A stretch of DNA of 49,887 nucleotides from Nocardiaceae bacterium (lineage in GTDB: Bacteria > Actinomycetota > Actinomycetes > Mycobacteriales > Mycobacteriaceae): NCBI GenBank assembly GCA_021372355.1, contig JAJFUQ010000158.1:1-49887 (forward strand), given 5' to 3'. Below are positions 7,893 through 17,473 of this stretch, in pieces; position 1 is the first letter of the stretch, and the number at the start of each line of letters is the position of its first letter. Under the pieces are notes generated by a model. It made no database searches. It was not told the origin of the DNA and was given only the letters and a program-made list of their open reading frames with translations. The translations under genes and the position numbers were made by a program.

Positions 7893-8495
7893 CTAATTCC
7901 GGTCGAGTTCGATCGGATGCGTCGCGATCATGGCCATGGGCATCGGCTGCCGTCGCAGGACTTTGGCCCACAGGTCTTCGCGGGGCTGGCACAGGACATC
8001 TTGGGCCCGCGAGGACACGACCAACCAGTCCTCGCGATCGAGTTCACCCTGAAGCTGTCCCATGGTCCACCCCGAATATCCCGCGTACACGCGAATTCCT
8101 TCGAGGACAGTGGCCAGGGACTCAGGGTCTACGTCCAAGTCCACCATGACCACGCGACCATCCACCCGGCGGAGGCCAGGCACACCCTCGGCATCGACCC
8201 CGAGTCGTAGGACACCCAGGCAGATCGCCGAATCACGACGCACCGGTCCACCGACGTACACGGCCTTGGGCCTAGGGGCCAGGGACTCCCAGGCCGGAAA
8301 CACGTTGTGCAGAGCCGTGTCACTTCGACGGTTCAGCACTACGCCGAGCGATCCTGCTTCATTGTGTTCGATGATGTAGATGACGGTCCGTCGGAAGGTC
8401 GGCTCGTGGAGATCGGTCGAAGCGACGAGCAGATCGCCGGCACGCGGCGCATCGCTGTACGACCAGCCTCCAGGTTCCTCTGACGCAGACACCAT
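7893..8495 (-). CDS. YqgE/AlgH family protein (UPF0301)
   Basis: A 200-residue homologue of M. tuberculosis Rv0038. Family landmarks are AGDLLVASTDLHEPTFRRTVIYIIEHNEAGSLGVVLNR, VYVGGPVRRDSAICLG, VRIYAGYSGWTMGQLQGEL and the terminal ATHPIELDRN. YqgE/AlgH proteins are conserved, but their molecular role is unsettled (AlgH was first linked to alginate regulation in Pseudomonas). ATG 8495 is chosen because it gives the same length as Rv0038. A frame extension to GTG 8573 would run through the start of the divergent MFS gene. It converges with the TIGR04222 paralogue after six bases. Confidence 0.92.
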   Translation of the reverse strand: MVSASEEPGGWSYSDAPRAGDLLVASTDLHEPTFRRTVIYIIEHNEAGSLGVVLNRRSDTALHNVFPAWESLAPRPKAVYVGGPVRRDSAICLGVLRLGVDAEGVPGLRRVDGRVVMVDLDVDPESLATVLEGIRVYAGYSGWTMGQLQGELDREDWLVVSSRAQDVLCQPREDLWAKVLRRQPMPMAMIATHPIELDRN

Positions 8496-8541
8496 CCAAT
8501 CATCTGGCACGACGACGATCTTCGCACTGAAAGGTTCAAGG

Positions 8542-9846
8542 GTGAGCGATACGACGAGGCCGTCCGGGGTCACCCGGCAGCTACGTGTCGCATTCCGGAA
8601 TCACCCTGGGCTAGCCCGACTCGCAACGATCCGGTGGGCCAGCCAGTTCGGCGACGGGATGTTCCAGGCGGCGCTCTCCGGGGCGATCTTGTTCAACCCC
8701 GAACGGCACTCGGATCCGCTTCAGATCGCCGCCGGGTTCGCGATCTTGTTTGCTCCCTACTCGTTCATCGGGCCGTTCGCGGGCGCGATCCTCGACCGCT
8801 GGGACCGCCGGTTCGTTCTCGTTGTCGCCAATGTCCTACGACTTGTCCTCATCCTGGCCACGGCGGCGACCTTGGTCATGGGGGTCAACACCGCGGTTCC
8901 GCTCGTGGTCTCGCTGACCGCAATCGGTATCAGCCGGTTCGTGCTGTCCGGTCTGGGCGCGAGCCTCCCGCACGTTGTCGAGCAATCGTGGATCGTGCCG
9001 ACGAATGCTGCGCTGGCTACGTCGGCGGCGATCTGCTCGGGCCTGGGTGCGGGCTCGGCGGTCGCCATCATCTCCACGCTCGGGGAGGGGAACACCGGTT
9101 CGGGGACCGCCGTCGGACTGAGCGCAGTCATGTCTCTCATCTGCGCGGTGGCACTGGTCGGATTCCGTCGGGGGTTCCTCGGTCCCGACGATGCGCGACT
9201 TCACCCGTCCGGACTGGCCGCGGTGAAGGCGGTCGGTGCCGGTTTGTTCAATGGCGCCCGCGCGGTGTGGTCGTCCAAGGAAGTGACGACGACCCTGGTG
9301 GGTCTCGGCATCCACCGCCTCGTGTTCGGTGCCAACACGTTGATCTTCGTCCTGAGTCTCAATCAACGTGCCGGCGGTGAATCCGCGACTGGCGGCTTCA
9401 TCGGGTTCGGCGTTGCGATCGGATTCGGCGCGGCGGGCATGTTCATCGCCGCGACTCTGACGCCCCTGATCATCCCCCGGTTGGGACGCCGCCGAACGAT
9501 CGTCATCGCGCTCGCGGCCGCGTTTGTGGTCCAGTTGGCCTTGGTCGCGCCCGTTCGTCCAATCCCCATTCTCGCGGGCGCATTCCTCCTGTCCTTCGCC
9601 GGGCAAACGATCAAGCTGGCGGGAGATGCCGCGATGCAGATCGACATCGACGACGCTCACCGAGGACAGGTATTCGCTTTGCAGGACACCGTGTTCAACA
9701 TCGGTTTCGTCGCCGCTGCCGGGGCCGCGGCGGTGTGGGTCAGCGCGAGTGGGTCATTGACCTCAGCGGCCATCGCGGCGAGTGGGTTGTACCTCATCGG
9801 TCTGCTTGCCATCGCCGCCAACAACCGTCGCGAAGTCCGAGAGTGA
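8542..9846 (+). CDS. MFS transporter (Rv0037c-like)
   Basis: A 434-residue major facilitator with about twelve helices. It begins with a short cytoplasmic segment ending RNHPGLARLATIRWASQFGDGMFQAAL. The loop 2-3 motif GPFAGAILDRWDRRFVLVVANVLR is the MFS signature, with a second copy of the fold from residue ~225. It resembles the drug/lysophospholipid-exporter branch and is syntenic with Rv0037c beside yqgE. The start is GTG 8542, with AAAGG seven bases upstream; the frame is open further 5' but runs through yqgE. The stop overlaps the next gene. Confidence 0.92.
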   Translation: MSDTTRPSGVTRQLRVAFRNHPGLARLATIRWASQFGDGMFQAALSGAILFNPERHSDPLQIAAGFAILFAPYSFIGPFAGAILDRWDRRFVLVVANVLRLVLILATAATLVMGVNTAVPLVVSLTAIGISRFVLSGLGASLPHVVEQSWIVPTNAALATSAAICSGLGAGSAVAIISTLGEGNTGSGTAVGLSAVMSLICAVALVGFRRGFLGPDDARLHPSGLAAVKAVGAGLFNGARAVWSSKEVTTTLVGLGIHRLVFGANTLIFVLSLNQRAGGESATGGFIGFGVAIGFGAAGMFIAATLTPLIIPRLGRRRTIVIALAAAFVVQLALVAPVRPIPILAGAFLLSFAGQTIKLAGDAAMQIDIDDAHRGQVFALQDTVFNIGFVAAAGAAAVWVSASGSLTSAAIAASGLYLIGLLAIAANNRREVRE

Positions 9847-10676
9847 CGATGTTCCCCTGGATCGGTCGACTCGGCGAGCTGCCCGCGCAGGCAGCGAGAC
9901 AGGGCTGGGTCATGGCCAATCGTGTCCTGGCGACGACCGCCTCGATCATGGAGCCATTGGCGATGCTCAGCGCCGGCACCGCGACGGCACTCATGCCCGA
10001 CTCGGTTCTGTACGCGATCAACGAGGGCCTCGTCCCGCGACTACTCGGGCGCCGAGTGGATCTTCGGTATAAGGACCGGGTCATCCAGGGCACGCTGCGC
10101 GCCCTCGACGTCCGACGAGCCCGCGCACGCCTCGCGGTTCGCGCGACCTTGGAGGATCTCAGTTGGAACGGCCTCGAGGTGTCCCACCTCCGGATCCTCG
10201 CAGAAGGGGTGCAGGTCATACCCGGTGTCCCAGCCCGGATCTGGGCCGAACGCATCGAACTTCGAGGTGACCTCGTCGTCGAGTCGGTCGTGTCCTGGCT
10301 CAACGGCAAGGGTCTCGACTGGGAGCTCTATGCCCATGACCCAGCCCCGCGGAACGCAGACGCCGGTCCCGACAACTTCGTCGCCTATCACCGGCAGCGG
10401 AGAATTCGTGCGGTCATCGATGCCTCGGTGACCGATGACACCGTCCACGTCCACGTGGTCCGCGGACGGTGGTACGGACTGCGCATCCCACGCACGAAGC
10501 TGACGTCGTGGGCTTTCCCACTGACACCGATCGGGAATGACGTTCGCATTCTGCACGCGCGGCGAAGCGGGGAGACCGTGCACGTCGTCCTCGACCTCCC
10601 CACGGTCAAGGGACAGATCGACCTGGGTCAGATGCGCGACGCGATCATCGCGGGCACGCGGTTTGTCATTTCCTGA
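9843..10676 (+). CDS. LmeA/DUF2993-like protein
   Basis: A 277-residue protein starting at GTG 9843, overlapping the MFS stop by four bases (ATG 9849 is the alternative). It has long alternating beta segments: RVDLRYKDRVIQGTLRALDVRRARARLAVRATLEDLSWNGLEVSHLRILAEGVQVIPG, then ERIELRGDLVVESVVSWLNG, and a second half with repeated strands. This resembles DUF2993 (LmeA) proteins, which bind phospholipid or lipoglycan. Unlike classical LmeA it shows no clear signal peptide; the N-terminal 60 residues are only moderately hydrophobic. Coupling to an exporter suggests an envelope or lipid role. The family assignment is moderate. Confidence 0.65.
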   Translation: MTMFPWIGRLGELPAQAARQGWVMANRVLATTASIMEPLAMLSAGTATALMPDSVLYAINEGLVPRLLGRRVDLRYKDRVIQGTLRALDVRRARARLAVRATLEDLSWNGLEVSHLRILAEGVQVIPGVPARIWAERIELRGDLVVESVVSWLNGKGLDWELYAHDPAPRNADAGPDNFVAYHRQRRIRAVIDASVTDDTVHVHVVRGRWYGLRIPRTKLTSWAFPLTPIGNDVRILHARRSGETVHVVLDLPTVKGQIDLGQMRDAIIAGTRFVIS

Positions 10677-10703
10677 GTCTGTCCTGGGTCGGGACACACA
10701 GGG

Positions 10704-11243
10704 TCAGGGACGCAGCCACTTCGTGACGGTCCCGCCGAGCATGAGGACGATCGCCGCGACGATGAGCAGGAGCTGAGCCCCCGCCAGTATGCGAACGAGC
10801 ATCGAGTCGCTGTGGGGCAGGGACAGCATCACGACATAGAAGAGCACGCTGACGACCGCGGTCACCGTTCCGGTGAGTACGAGAATCGTCCGCGCGGACA
10901 GACTCTGACGCCCGGTCATCAAGACCGCGGCGAGCAGGTTTCCGACCCCGAGTACCAACTGGGCATAGGTCAGCCACATGGGACCGTTGTTCGCGATCTC
11001 GTGCAGCGCATCGGTCTGCGAAGGGTCTGCGGATGGCGCCGCGATGAGACGGTCGTAGAGGGCGGCGGCCGCCGGGTCGAGCAGATCCCGGCCGACAACC
11101 GCGAGCCCAAGGGTCACCACTGCGGCGGTCAGCCAGCATGCCGTTGACGCAACCAGGCGGGGTGGGGTCGGCGGCGCCACACTCGCGCCGAGCGGTTTCG
11201 AACGAAAACCCGGCGGAGCGGGGGGACCGGACGGGTCAGTCAC
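10704..11243 (-). CDS. Small four-helix membrane protein of unknown function
   Basis: A 179-residue protein. A Pro/Gly-rich cytoplasmic head (residues 1-28) is followed by four predicted membrane helices at about 30-50, 87-108, 117-140 and 148-170. A loop of about 35 residues between helices 1 and 2 contains DPAAAALYDRLIAAPSADPSQTD. I do not recognise a family. It starts at GTG 11243, two bases after the pcnA stop at 11246, so it is the second gene of that transcription unit. There are no catalytic motifs. Confidence 0.75.
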   Translation of the reverse strand: MTDPSGPPAPPGFRSKPLGASVAPPTPPRLVASTACWLTAAVVTLGLAVVGRDLLDPAAAALYDRLIAAPSADPSQTDALHEIANNGPMWLTYAQLVLGVGNLLAAVLMTGRQSLSARTILVLTGTVTAVVSVLFYVVMLSLPHSDSMLVRILAGAQLLLIVAAIVLMLGGTVTKWLRP

Positions 11244-11245
11244 AA

Positions 11246-12718
11246 TTATTGATTATCGCGCTGTTGGTCTTCCCACCAGCGCAGCAGCGCCTCTTCGGCT
11301 TCCGCGTCGGACATCGGGCCGCGGTCCAAACGCTGGTCCTTGAGGAACTGCCACGCCCGTCCGACGACCGGACCTGGTGGGACAGAAAGCAATTCCATGA
11401 TCCGGTTGCCGTCGAGCTGCGGCCTGACCTTGGCCAGATCCTCCGCTTCCCGAATGTGGTCAATTCGGTGCTCGAGGCTGTCATAGGACGACTGCAGCGC
11501 CGCGGCACGGCGTTTGTTGCGGGTCGTGCAGTCCGCTCGAACCAGTTTGTGCAGCCGGGAGAGTAGGGGACCGGCATCGGTCACATATCGCCGGACTGCG
11601 GAGTCCGTCCACTGTCCACCGCTGTACCCGTGGAACCGCAGGTGCAGGAAGACCAGTTGTGCGACATCGTCGATGACCTGGTTTGGATACTTCAGCGCCT
11701 TCATGCGGCGACGAACGAGTTTCGCGCCCACGACTTCGTGGTGGTGGAAGCTGACGCCGCCACCGGACTCGTGGCGCCGTGTGGCGGGCTTGCCGACATC
11801 GTGCAGGATCGCGGCCCAGCGCAGAATCAAGTCGGGATCAGATTCTTCGAGGTCGATGGCTTGGCGCAGAACGGTCAGCGAATGCTGGTAGACGTCCTTG
11901 TGCTGGTGGTGTTCGTCGATCTCGAGGCGCAGCGCCGGGATCTCCGGCAACACGCGAGCCGCGAGCCCCGTCACGCACAGGAGGTCGATGCCGTCCTCCG
12001 GATGAATTCCGAGGATGAGCTTGTCGAGTTCGGCGCGAATCCGTTCGGCGGTGATGCGGTCGATCTGGTCGGCCATGTCGACGATCGCCTTCGACACCCG
12101 GGGCGCGACGGCGAATCCGAGCTGGGACACGAACCGTGCGGCTCGCATCATGCGGAGTGGGTCGTCGTTGAACGAGATCTCCGGCGCCGACGGGGTATCG
12201 AGTACACCCGCGACGAGATCGTCGACTCCGTTCAGCGGATCGACGAACTCCTCGGCACCGTCTCGACCGATTTTGATGGCCATCGCGTTGACCGTGAAGT
12301 CGCGGCGAACGAGGTCCTCTGCGAGTGAGGTGCCGTACTGGACCTCGGGGTTCCGGGTCACTCCGTTGTAGACGTCGCTCCGGTACGTGGTGATCTCGAT
12401 CAGGTGCTCGCCCTTGGCGGCGCTGACCGTGCCGAAACGGATTCCGGTGTCCCACTGATTGTCGACCAAGCCGCGGAGCAGTTCCTGGACCTTCTCCGGG
12501 CGGGCATCGGTCGTGAAGTCGAGATCGGGTCCCAGGCGGCCGAGCAGCGCATCGCGCACGGTGCCGCCGACGAGATAGATGTCGTGGCCGGCGTCGGCGA
12601 ATCGCTCGCCGAGCGGGGCCAGAACGTCACCGAGGTGCCGGAGAGTGACTGCTGCCGACGCCAGCAGTCGCGCCCGGCGTTCGGGATCGACAGGGCTGGG
12701 GGAACCGGGACTGACCAC
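11246..12718 (-). CDS. pcnA: CCA tRNA nucleotidyltransferase / poly(A) polymerase family
   Basis: A 490-residue class II nucleotidyltransferase that builds or repairs the 3' CCA end of tRNAs. The palm motif is present: [26 protein letters not shown], containing the metal-binding D-x-[11 protein letters not shown] and [12 protein letters not shown] (nucleotide and tRNA contacts) follow. A C-terminal HD domain has HSLTVLRQA ... [16 protein letters not shown], which could give phosphohydrolase activity. GTG 12718 is chosen because the region upstream is Arg-rich and belongs to the divergent promoter; the length fits Rv3907c. It is divergent from mutT4. Confidence 0.95.
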   Translation of the reverse strand: MVSPGSPSPVDPERRARLLASAAVTLRHLGDVLAPLGERFADAGHDIYLVGGTVRDALLGRLGPDLDFTTDARPEKVQELLRGLVDNQWDTGIRFGTVSAAKGEHLIEITTYRSDVYNGVTRNPEVQYGTSLAEDLVRRDFTVNAMAIKIGRDGAEEFVDPLNGVDDLVAGVLDTPSAPEISFNDDPLRMMRAARFVSQLGFAVAPRVSKAIVDMADQIDRITAERIRAELDKLILGIHPEDGIDLLCVTGLAARVLPEIPALRLEIDEHHQHKDVYQHSLTVLRQAIDLEESDPDLILRWAAILHDVGKPATRRHESGGGVSFHHHEVVGAKLVRRRMKALKYPNQVIDDVAQLVFLHLRFHGYSGGQWTDSAVRRYVTDAGPLLSRLHKLVRADCTTRNKRRAAALQSSYDSLEHRIDHIREAEDLAKVRPQLDGNRIMELLSVPPGPVVGRAWQFLKDQRLDRGPMSDAEAEEALLRWWEDQQRDNQ

Positions 12719-12807
12719 GACGAATGAGCTTATCCGCTTCCGCCGTTGTATCCCGCCACGGTCACGGGTTAATACCACAAGGTGACTGGCAACCGGGAGT
12801 GATCAAA

Positions 12808-13401
12808 ATGACACGATACATTTGTGAGGTGTCAGCCGCCGACCGAGCAAATCAGCGACGCCGCAATCCGCGGCGGCGCCAAGGCGGTGATCCGGCGGGT
12901 ACCCCCCGAATGCGCACTGTCCGTGAGACTTCCGCTGGTGGGCTGGTCATTTCCGGCCTCGACGGTCCCCGCGAATTCCTGCGCGCGGCCCTGATCGGGC
13001 GCACCGACCGTCGTGGTCGTCTGCTGTGGTCCCTCCCGAAGGGCCACATCGAACAGGGCGAATCCGCCGAGGAAACGGCGATGCGCGAGGTCCGCGAAGA
13101 GACCGGAATCAGCGGCTCGGTGCTCGCCTCACTCGGCAGCATCGAATACTGGTTCGTCACCGAGGGGCGCCGCATCCACAAGACAGTGCACCATTACCTC
13201 ATGCGTGCGCTCGGTGGAGAACTGTCGGACTCCGACGTCGAGGTGACCGAGGTGGCGTGGGTGCCGCTCAGCGAACTCGAATCGAAACTCGCCTACGCCG
13301 ACGAGCGGAAACTCGCCGAGCTCGCCGGACAGCTCATCGACCGGATGGACAGCGGGAACACCTCCGCGACCGACGCTGGCGACGCCGACCCCGCCAAATG
13401 A
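12808..13401 (+). CDS. mutT4: Nudix hydrolase, MutT4 type
   Basis: A 197-residue homologue of Rv3908. A basic, disordered head rich in Arg/Asn precedes [16 protein letters not shown]. The Nudix box is intact: [23 protein letters not shown] (G-x5-E-x7-REVxEExGI). The downstream [28 protein letters not shown] and [10 protein letters not shown] segments match the mycobacterial protein. The family cleaves nucleoside diphosphates linked to another group; the true substrate is not established. ATG 12808 has GGGAG eight bases upstream. The stop overlaps the next start (ATGA). Confidence 0.92.
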   Translation: MTRYICEVSAADRANQRRRNPRRRQGGDPAGTPRMRTVRETSAGGLVISGLDGPREFLRAALIGRTDRRGRLLWSLPKGHIEQGESAEETAMREVREETGISGSVLASLGSIEYWFVTEGRRIHKTVHHYLMRALGGELSDSDVEVTEVAWVPLSELESKLAYADERKLAELAGQLIDRMDSGNTSATDAGDADPAK

Positions 13402-15776
13402 GCTCACCCTCGACCCCGTCGCTTCGCTCACCCGGTCGCCGCGCTCCACGCGCAGATTCCGCGCTGCGCACCCTCGTGCTGATTCTGTTCGCCGGCACAG
13501 CTCTGTTTGCTGCCGCGCCCCCGGCAACCGGTGCACCGCAGCCGACCCGCTACCTCAAGCTGTCTGTCGACTCGGTCAATCCGCCGTCCGTCGGCGCGGA
13601 ACCATCCGACCTCGAAGTCAAGGCGACCATCGAGAACGTCAGCGATCGTCCGGTCGTCGATCTCGCCGTGCGAATGCAGCGGGCCCCGAAGATCACCGCC
13701 GAGTCCCAGTTGCGCAGCATGCTCCTGCCCGAGCAGCAGGGCTTCGATATCGCCGGTCCCTTCGAAAAGGTCAGCCCACGCCTCGACCCCGGCAAGAAGG
13801 TCTCCTTCACGATCACTCTCCCGCTGCACCCGGGGAACAGTCCCTCGCTGAACATCACCGAACCCGGCGTCTATCCGGTGTTGCTCAACGTCAACGCCAC
13901 GCCGAAGCCGGGTATCGAATCGAAGCTCGACGAGGCTCGTTTTCTTCTTCCCGTGGTCGACGTGCCGGCGGCCGAGCCCACGACGGTGACCAAGCCCTCG
14001 GCTGCGGTGACTCTCCTGTGGCCCATCTCGGACAGCCCGCAGACCGCATCCGGTGTCCCCGGGTCAGCGTCCGACCGCATCCGCCTGGTCGATGAGGACC
14101 TCGCGAAGTCATTGGTCACGGGTGGTCGGCTCAACGACATGTTGGCGGCAGTCGAAACCGCGGCGGGCGGCACCGGTGACAAGCAGAAGCGCATGGCAAG
14201 TGCGATGTGTCTGGCGATCGACCCCGACCTGCTGTCCACGGTCTCGTCGATGACGCGCGGCTATGACGTCCTCGACGATCCCGCGGCGCCCCAGGGACGT
14301 GTCCATCCTGGAACGGGGATGGCGGGCGCTCTCAACTGGCTCAACCGACTGCGCGCGCTCGCCGACTCCATGTGCACGATCCCGATGCCGTTCGCCCGGA
14401 CGGACATCACGGCCGTCAACCGACTCGACGACGACAACCTGTTCGACCTTGCGGTCACGCGAGGCGTCGACACCATCGAGTCCATCCTCAGCGTCAAGAC
14501 GCTTCACGGAGTCGTGTGGCCGGGCGCCGGAATGATCGACGAGAAGACCGCAGTGGCGCTTCGTCGCGATGGTGTCACGTCCGTCCTGCTCGCCCGCGAC
14601 GGCTTCAGCGACGACAACAACCCGGCCAGCCCGGTCCCGGACGTCGTCACCATTCCGAACGCTCCGGCACCCGCGGGTCAGAATGGTCCGGCCCTGCGCG
14701 GTGTCGCGTTCGACGCCTACGCCGCAAGCGCTCTCGCGGCCGTCGGCGTGGATCCGCAGACGCCGGTGTTCACGCCGGAACGCGTGCGATTCAACGTCGC
14801 CGGCGACTCCCGAACAGCCCGCCTGCAGGACGCGCTCGGAGCGGTGTCTTTCGCCGCGTTGACCACACCCGGTGACTCACCCCGCGGGCTGCTGCTGGCC
14901 CCGCCGCAGTCGTGGGATCCCAGCGTGGCTGAGACTCGAGCGATCCTGACCCAGGTCAGTGACTTCCTGACCACTGGTCGTGCAGTGGCTCGACCATTGT
15001 CCGCGCTGACGGGTGGGACATCGACCGGACCAGCGGCCAGCATCTTCTACTCCGACCGCGCCGACGCCGAGGCACCCGGCGACGACATCCGCGGCGAGGT
15101 GTCAGCACAGAACTCGCGACTCGGCATCCTCCAGGAGTCCATGGTCGATGACCCGAACGCGGCACCGACTCCGGAGGAGTTCCTGGCACCGCTGCGGGAC
15201 GAGCTGCTGCGCGCCCTCGCGACTCCCGGGCGCAACAGCGCGAGCACGGCCGACGCCCGAGATGCGAGCCGAGTCCGCCGGGCGCAACTGGTGCGCTCCC
15301 TCGATGGCATGTTCCACTCGGTCACCGTCCTGGCCCCGAGCGGCGTGTACACCCTGGCCTCAGCACAAAGCCCGCTGCCGCTCGTCGCGCGAAACGACCT
15401 GCCAGTCCCGATCCGCGTTCGGATCGTCATGGATCCACCACCGGAGATGTCCCTCGGCGACATGGGTCTGGTCGAGCTGCCCGCCCGCGGCAGCCGGACG
15501 CTCCAGATCCCGACCAAGGTCAGTGCCAACCGCAAGATCGTCCTGCCCGTGGAACTGACCACGGTCACGGGACATCCGCTGGGATCCCCGGCGATTCTGA
15601 CGATTCGATCGAATGCCTATGGTCAGGCGCTGACAATCATCACAGCGTGCGCGGGAGCGTTGTTGCTCTTCCTCGCCGGCCGACGACTGCTGCGCCGATT
15701 CCGTGGACAGCCCGACCCCGCCGACAAGGGGCGCGCACCGTCCCAGCACCCCTTCCGGAGGCAAAGTGACGAGTAA
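13398..15776 (+). CDS. DUF6049 family membrane-anchored protein (Rv3909-like)
   Basis: A 792-residue envelope protein. The N-terminus has an Arg-containing head, a hydrophobic [24 protein letters not shown] signal (residues ~22-46) and then extracytoplasmic beta-rich domains. A single C-terminal membrane helix near residue 755 ([17 protein letters not shown]) and a short basic tail complete it. The topology is a large outside domain held by its C-terminus. It is conserved between mutT4 and murJ across Mycobacteriales, which points to cell-wall assembly, but no activity is known. It starts at ATG 13398 inside the mutT4 stop; its end overlaps murJ by 11 bases. Confidence 0.9.
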   Translation: MSSPSTPSLRSPGRRAPRADSALRTLVLILFAGTALFAAAPPATGAPQPTRYLKLSVDSVNPPSVGAEPSDLEVKATIENVSDRPVVDLAVRMQRAPKITAESQLRSMLLPEQQGFDIAGPFEKVSPRLDPGKKVSFTITLPLHPGNSPSLNITEPGVYPVLLNVNATPKPGIESKLDEARFLLPVVDVPAAEPTTVTKPSAAVTLLWPISDSPQTASGVPGSASDRIRLVDEDLAKSLVTGGRLNDMLAAVETAAGGTGDKQKRMASAMCLAIDPDLLSTVSSMTRGYDVLDDPAAPQGRVHPGTGMAGALNWLNRLRALADSMCTIPMPFARTDITAVNRLDDDNLFDLAVTRGVDTIESILSVKTLHGVVWPGAGMIDEKTAVALRRDGVTSVLLARDGFSDDNNPASPVPDVVTIPNAPAPAGQNGPALRGVAFDAYAASALAAVGVDPQTPVFTPERVRFNVAGDSRTARLQDALGAVSFAALTTPGDSPRGLLLAPPQSWDPSVAETRAILTQVSDFLTTGRAVARPLSALTGGTSTGPAASIFYSDRADAEAPGDDIRGEVSAQNSRLGILQESMVDDPNAAPTPEEFLAPLRDELLRALATPGRNSASTADARDASRVRRAQLVRSLDGMFHSVTVLAPSGVYTLASAQSPLPLVARNDLPVPIRVRIVMDPPPEMSLGDMGLVELPARGSRTLQIPTKVSANRKIVLPVELTTVTGHPLGSPAILTIRSNAYGQALTIITACAGALLLFLAGRRLLRRFRGQPDPADKGRAPSQHPFRRQSDE

Positions 15777-17391
15777 GGCCGAGTCGGGCACCGGGTCGGA
15801 CAGCCGGCTCCTGGCGACCACGGGCTCGATCGCGATCGCGACGCTGACGAGCCGGATCACCGGCTTCATGAAGCAGGTCCTCATCGCGACGATCCTCGGT
15901 GGGGCGATCGGATCCTCGTTCACCGTGGCGAGCCAGATTCCGAACATGATCTCCGAGTTCGTGCTCGGCGCGGTTCTGACCCAGGTCGTCATACCCGTTC
16001 TCGTGCGGTCGGAGGCCGAGGACGCCGACGGCGGCGCGATGTTCATTCGCCGCCTCTTCACCGCCGCGCTCGTGACCCTGGGTACGGCTGCTGTCCTTGC
16101 GACAGCGTCGGCGCCGCTCCTGACGACCTATGTCTTCCTGGACCCGAACGGCAAGGTCGACCCGCACCTCACGACGACCCTGTCCTACCTGCTGCTGCCG
16201 GCGATCCTGTTCTACGGACTCACCGCACTCTTCACCGCGATCCTGAACACTCGGCTGAATTTCAAGCCCGGTGCGTGGGCTCCGGTGCTGAACAACCTCG
16301 TCGTGCTGGTCGTGCTGGGGTCCTACTCGTTCGTTCCCGAGGAACACCTCACCCTCCGACTGCTGCTCCTCGGCCTCGGCGCGACATTCGGTGTCGTGAG
16401 CCAGGTGATCCTGCTGTACTCAGCGATCCGCAAGGCCGGCGTTGATCTCCGTCCGAAGTGGGGCCTCGACGATCGACTGCGCAAGTTCCGCGGCATGGCC
16501 GCTGCGGTGCTGCTGTACGTGGCGATCAGCCAAGTGGGATTCATCGTCGCGACCAAGGTGTCGTCGGGACACGATGCCGCAGGCCCGATCATCTACAACA
16601 ATGCCTGGCTGCTCCTCCAGCTGCCCTATGGCGTTATCGGTGTGACCCTCTTGACCGCGATCATGCCTCGCATGAGTCGCAAGGCCGCGGCCAATGACAC
16701 ACAGGGTGTCATCGAGGACCTGACCGTGGGCACCCGGTTGACCCTGCTGGGCATGCTTCCGATCATCGTCTTCCTGACTCTGATGGGACAGCAGGTCGGA
16801 GAAGCGCTGTACGGCTACGGCAAGTTCACCGGTGAGGCAGCGCGCCTGGGTCAGGCCGTGTCCTGGTCCGCGTTCACACTCATTCCATACGCGCTGGTTC
16901 TGCTCTATCTACGGGTGTTCTACGCCCAGGAGAAGGCGTGGACGCCGACCTGGATCGTCGTCGGCATCACCACGGTGAAGATCGTGCTGTCCGCGTTGAC
17001 GCCGCAAGTCGCGAGCAATGACGAACACGTCGTCGTCCTGCTCGGTGTGGCCAACGGGATCGCCTACACGACCGGTGCCATCATTTCGGTGGTCCTGCTC
17101 CGGCGGTCCCTGGGACACCTGCAGCTGAAAGCCGTCGTGCGGACATTCGCGCAGATCATGGTTGCGTCCCTCGTCGCCGGGCTGGTGATGTTCGGATTCG
17201 ACTACCTGGTCCACCTGGGACATCGGCCGCGGACGTACGGGGGCATCGGTGCGCTGGTCCGGGTCGCGATCGACGGCATCCTGTATCTGGCGGTCACCGG
17301 CGTGGGACTGCTCGTGCTGCGCGTCCCAGAGGTCACGATGATCTGGCGTTCGGTCACACAACGGTTGCGACCTGCGAAAAGCGGTCAGTAG
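15766..17391 (+). CDS. murJ: Lipid II flippase MurJ (MviN)
   Basis: A 541-residue polytopic membrane protein that moves lipid II across the membrane for peptidoglycan synthesis. Typical features are the N-terminal SIAIATLTSRITGFMKQVLIATILG, the AxxIPNMISEFVLGAVLTQVVIPV segment, YGLTALFTAILNTRLNF, and LPYGVIGVTLLTAIMPRMSR, with about 14 helices. In M. tuberculosis the same protein (Rv3910) is fused to a pseudokinase and an extracytoplasmic domain; here those are a separate downstream gene. The start is GTG 15766 with GGAGG upstream, inside the end of the DUF6049 gene. Confidence 0.96.
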   Translation: MTSKAESGTGSDSRLLATTGSIAIATLTSRITGFMKQVLIATILGGAIGSSFTVASQIPNMISEFVLGAVLTQVVIPVLVRSEAEDADGGAMFIRRLFTAALVTLGTAAVLATASAPLLTTYVFLDPNGKVDPHLTTTLSYLLLPAILFYGLTALFTAILNTRLNFKPGAWAPVLNNLVVLVVLGSYSFVPEEHLTLRLLLLGLGATFGVVSQVILLYSAIRKAGVDLRPKWGLDDRLRKFRGMAAAVLLYVAISQVGFIVATKVSSGHDAAGPIIYNNAWLLLQLPYGVIGVTLLTAIMPRMSRKAAANDTQGVIEDLTVGTRLTLLGMLPIIVFLTLMGQQVGEALYGYGKFTGEAARLGQAVSWSAFTLIPYALVLLYLRVFYAQEKAWTPTWIVVGITTVKIVLSALTPQVASNDEHVVVLLGVANGIAYTTGAIISVVLLRRSLGHLQLKAVVRTFAQIMVASLVAGLVMFGFDYLVHLGHRPRTYGGIGALVRVAIDGILYLAVTGVGLLVLRVPEVTMIWRSVTQRLRPAKSGQ

Positions 17392-17473
17392 GTACGACTG
17401 ACCGCGGTGCGCTTGTCGTAGGCTGCACACCGAAAAACCAAACCACGCCCGCACGATGGAAGTAGGGGATGAG

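Noticed and set aside
8496..8573. Upstream GTG start for yqgE
   Set aside because: It would overlap the MFS start; ATG 8495 gives the family length.
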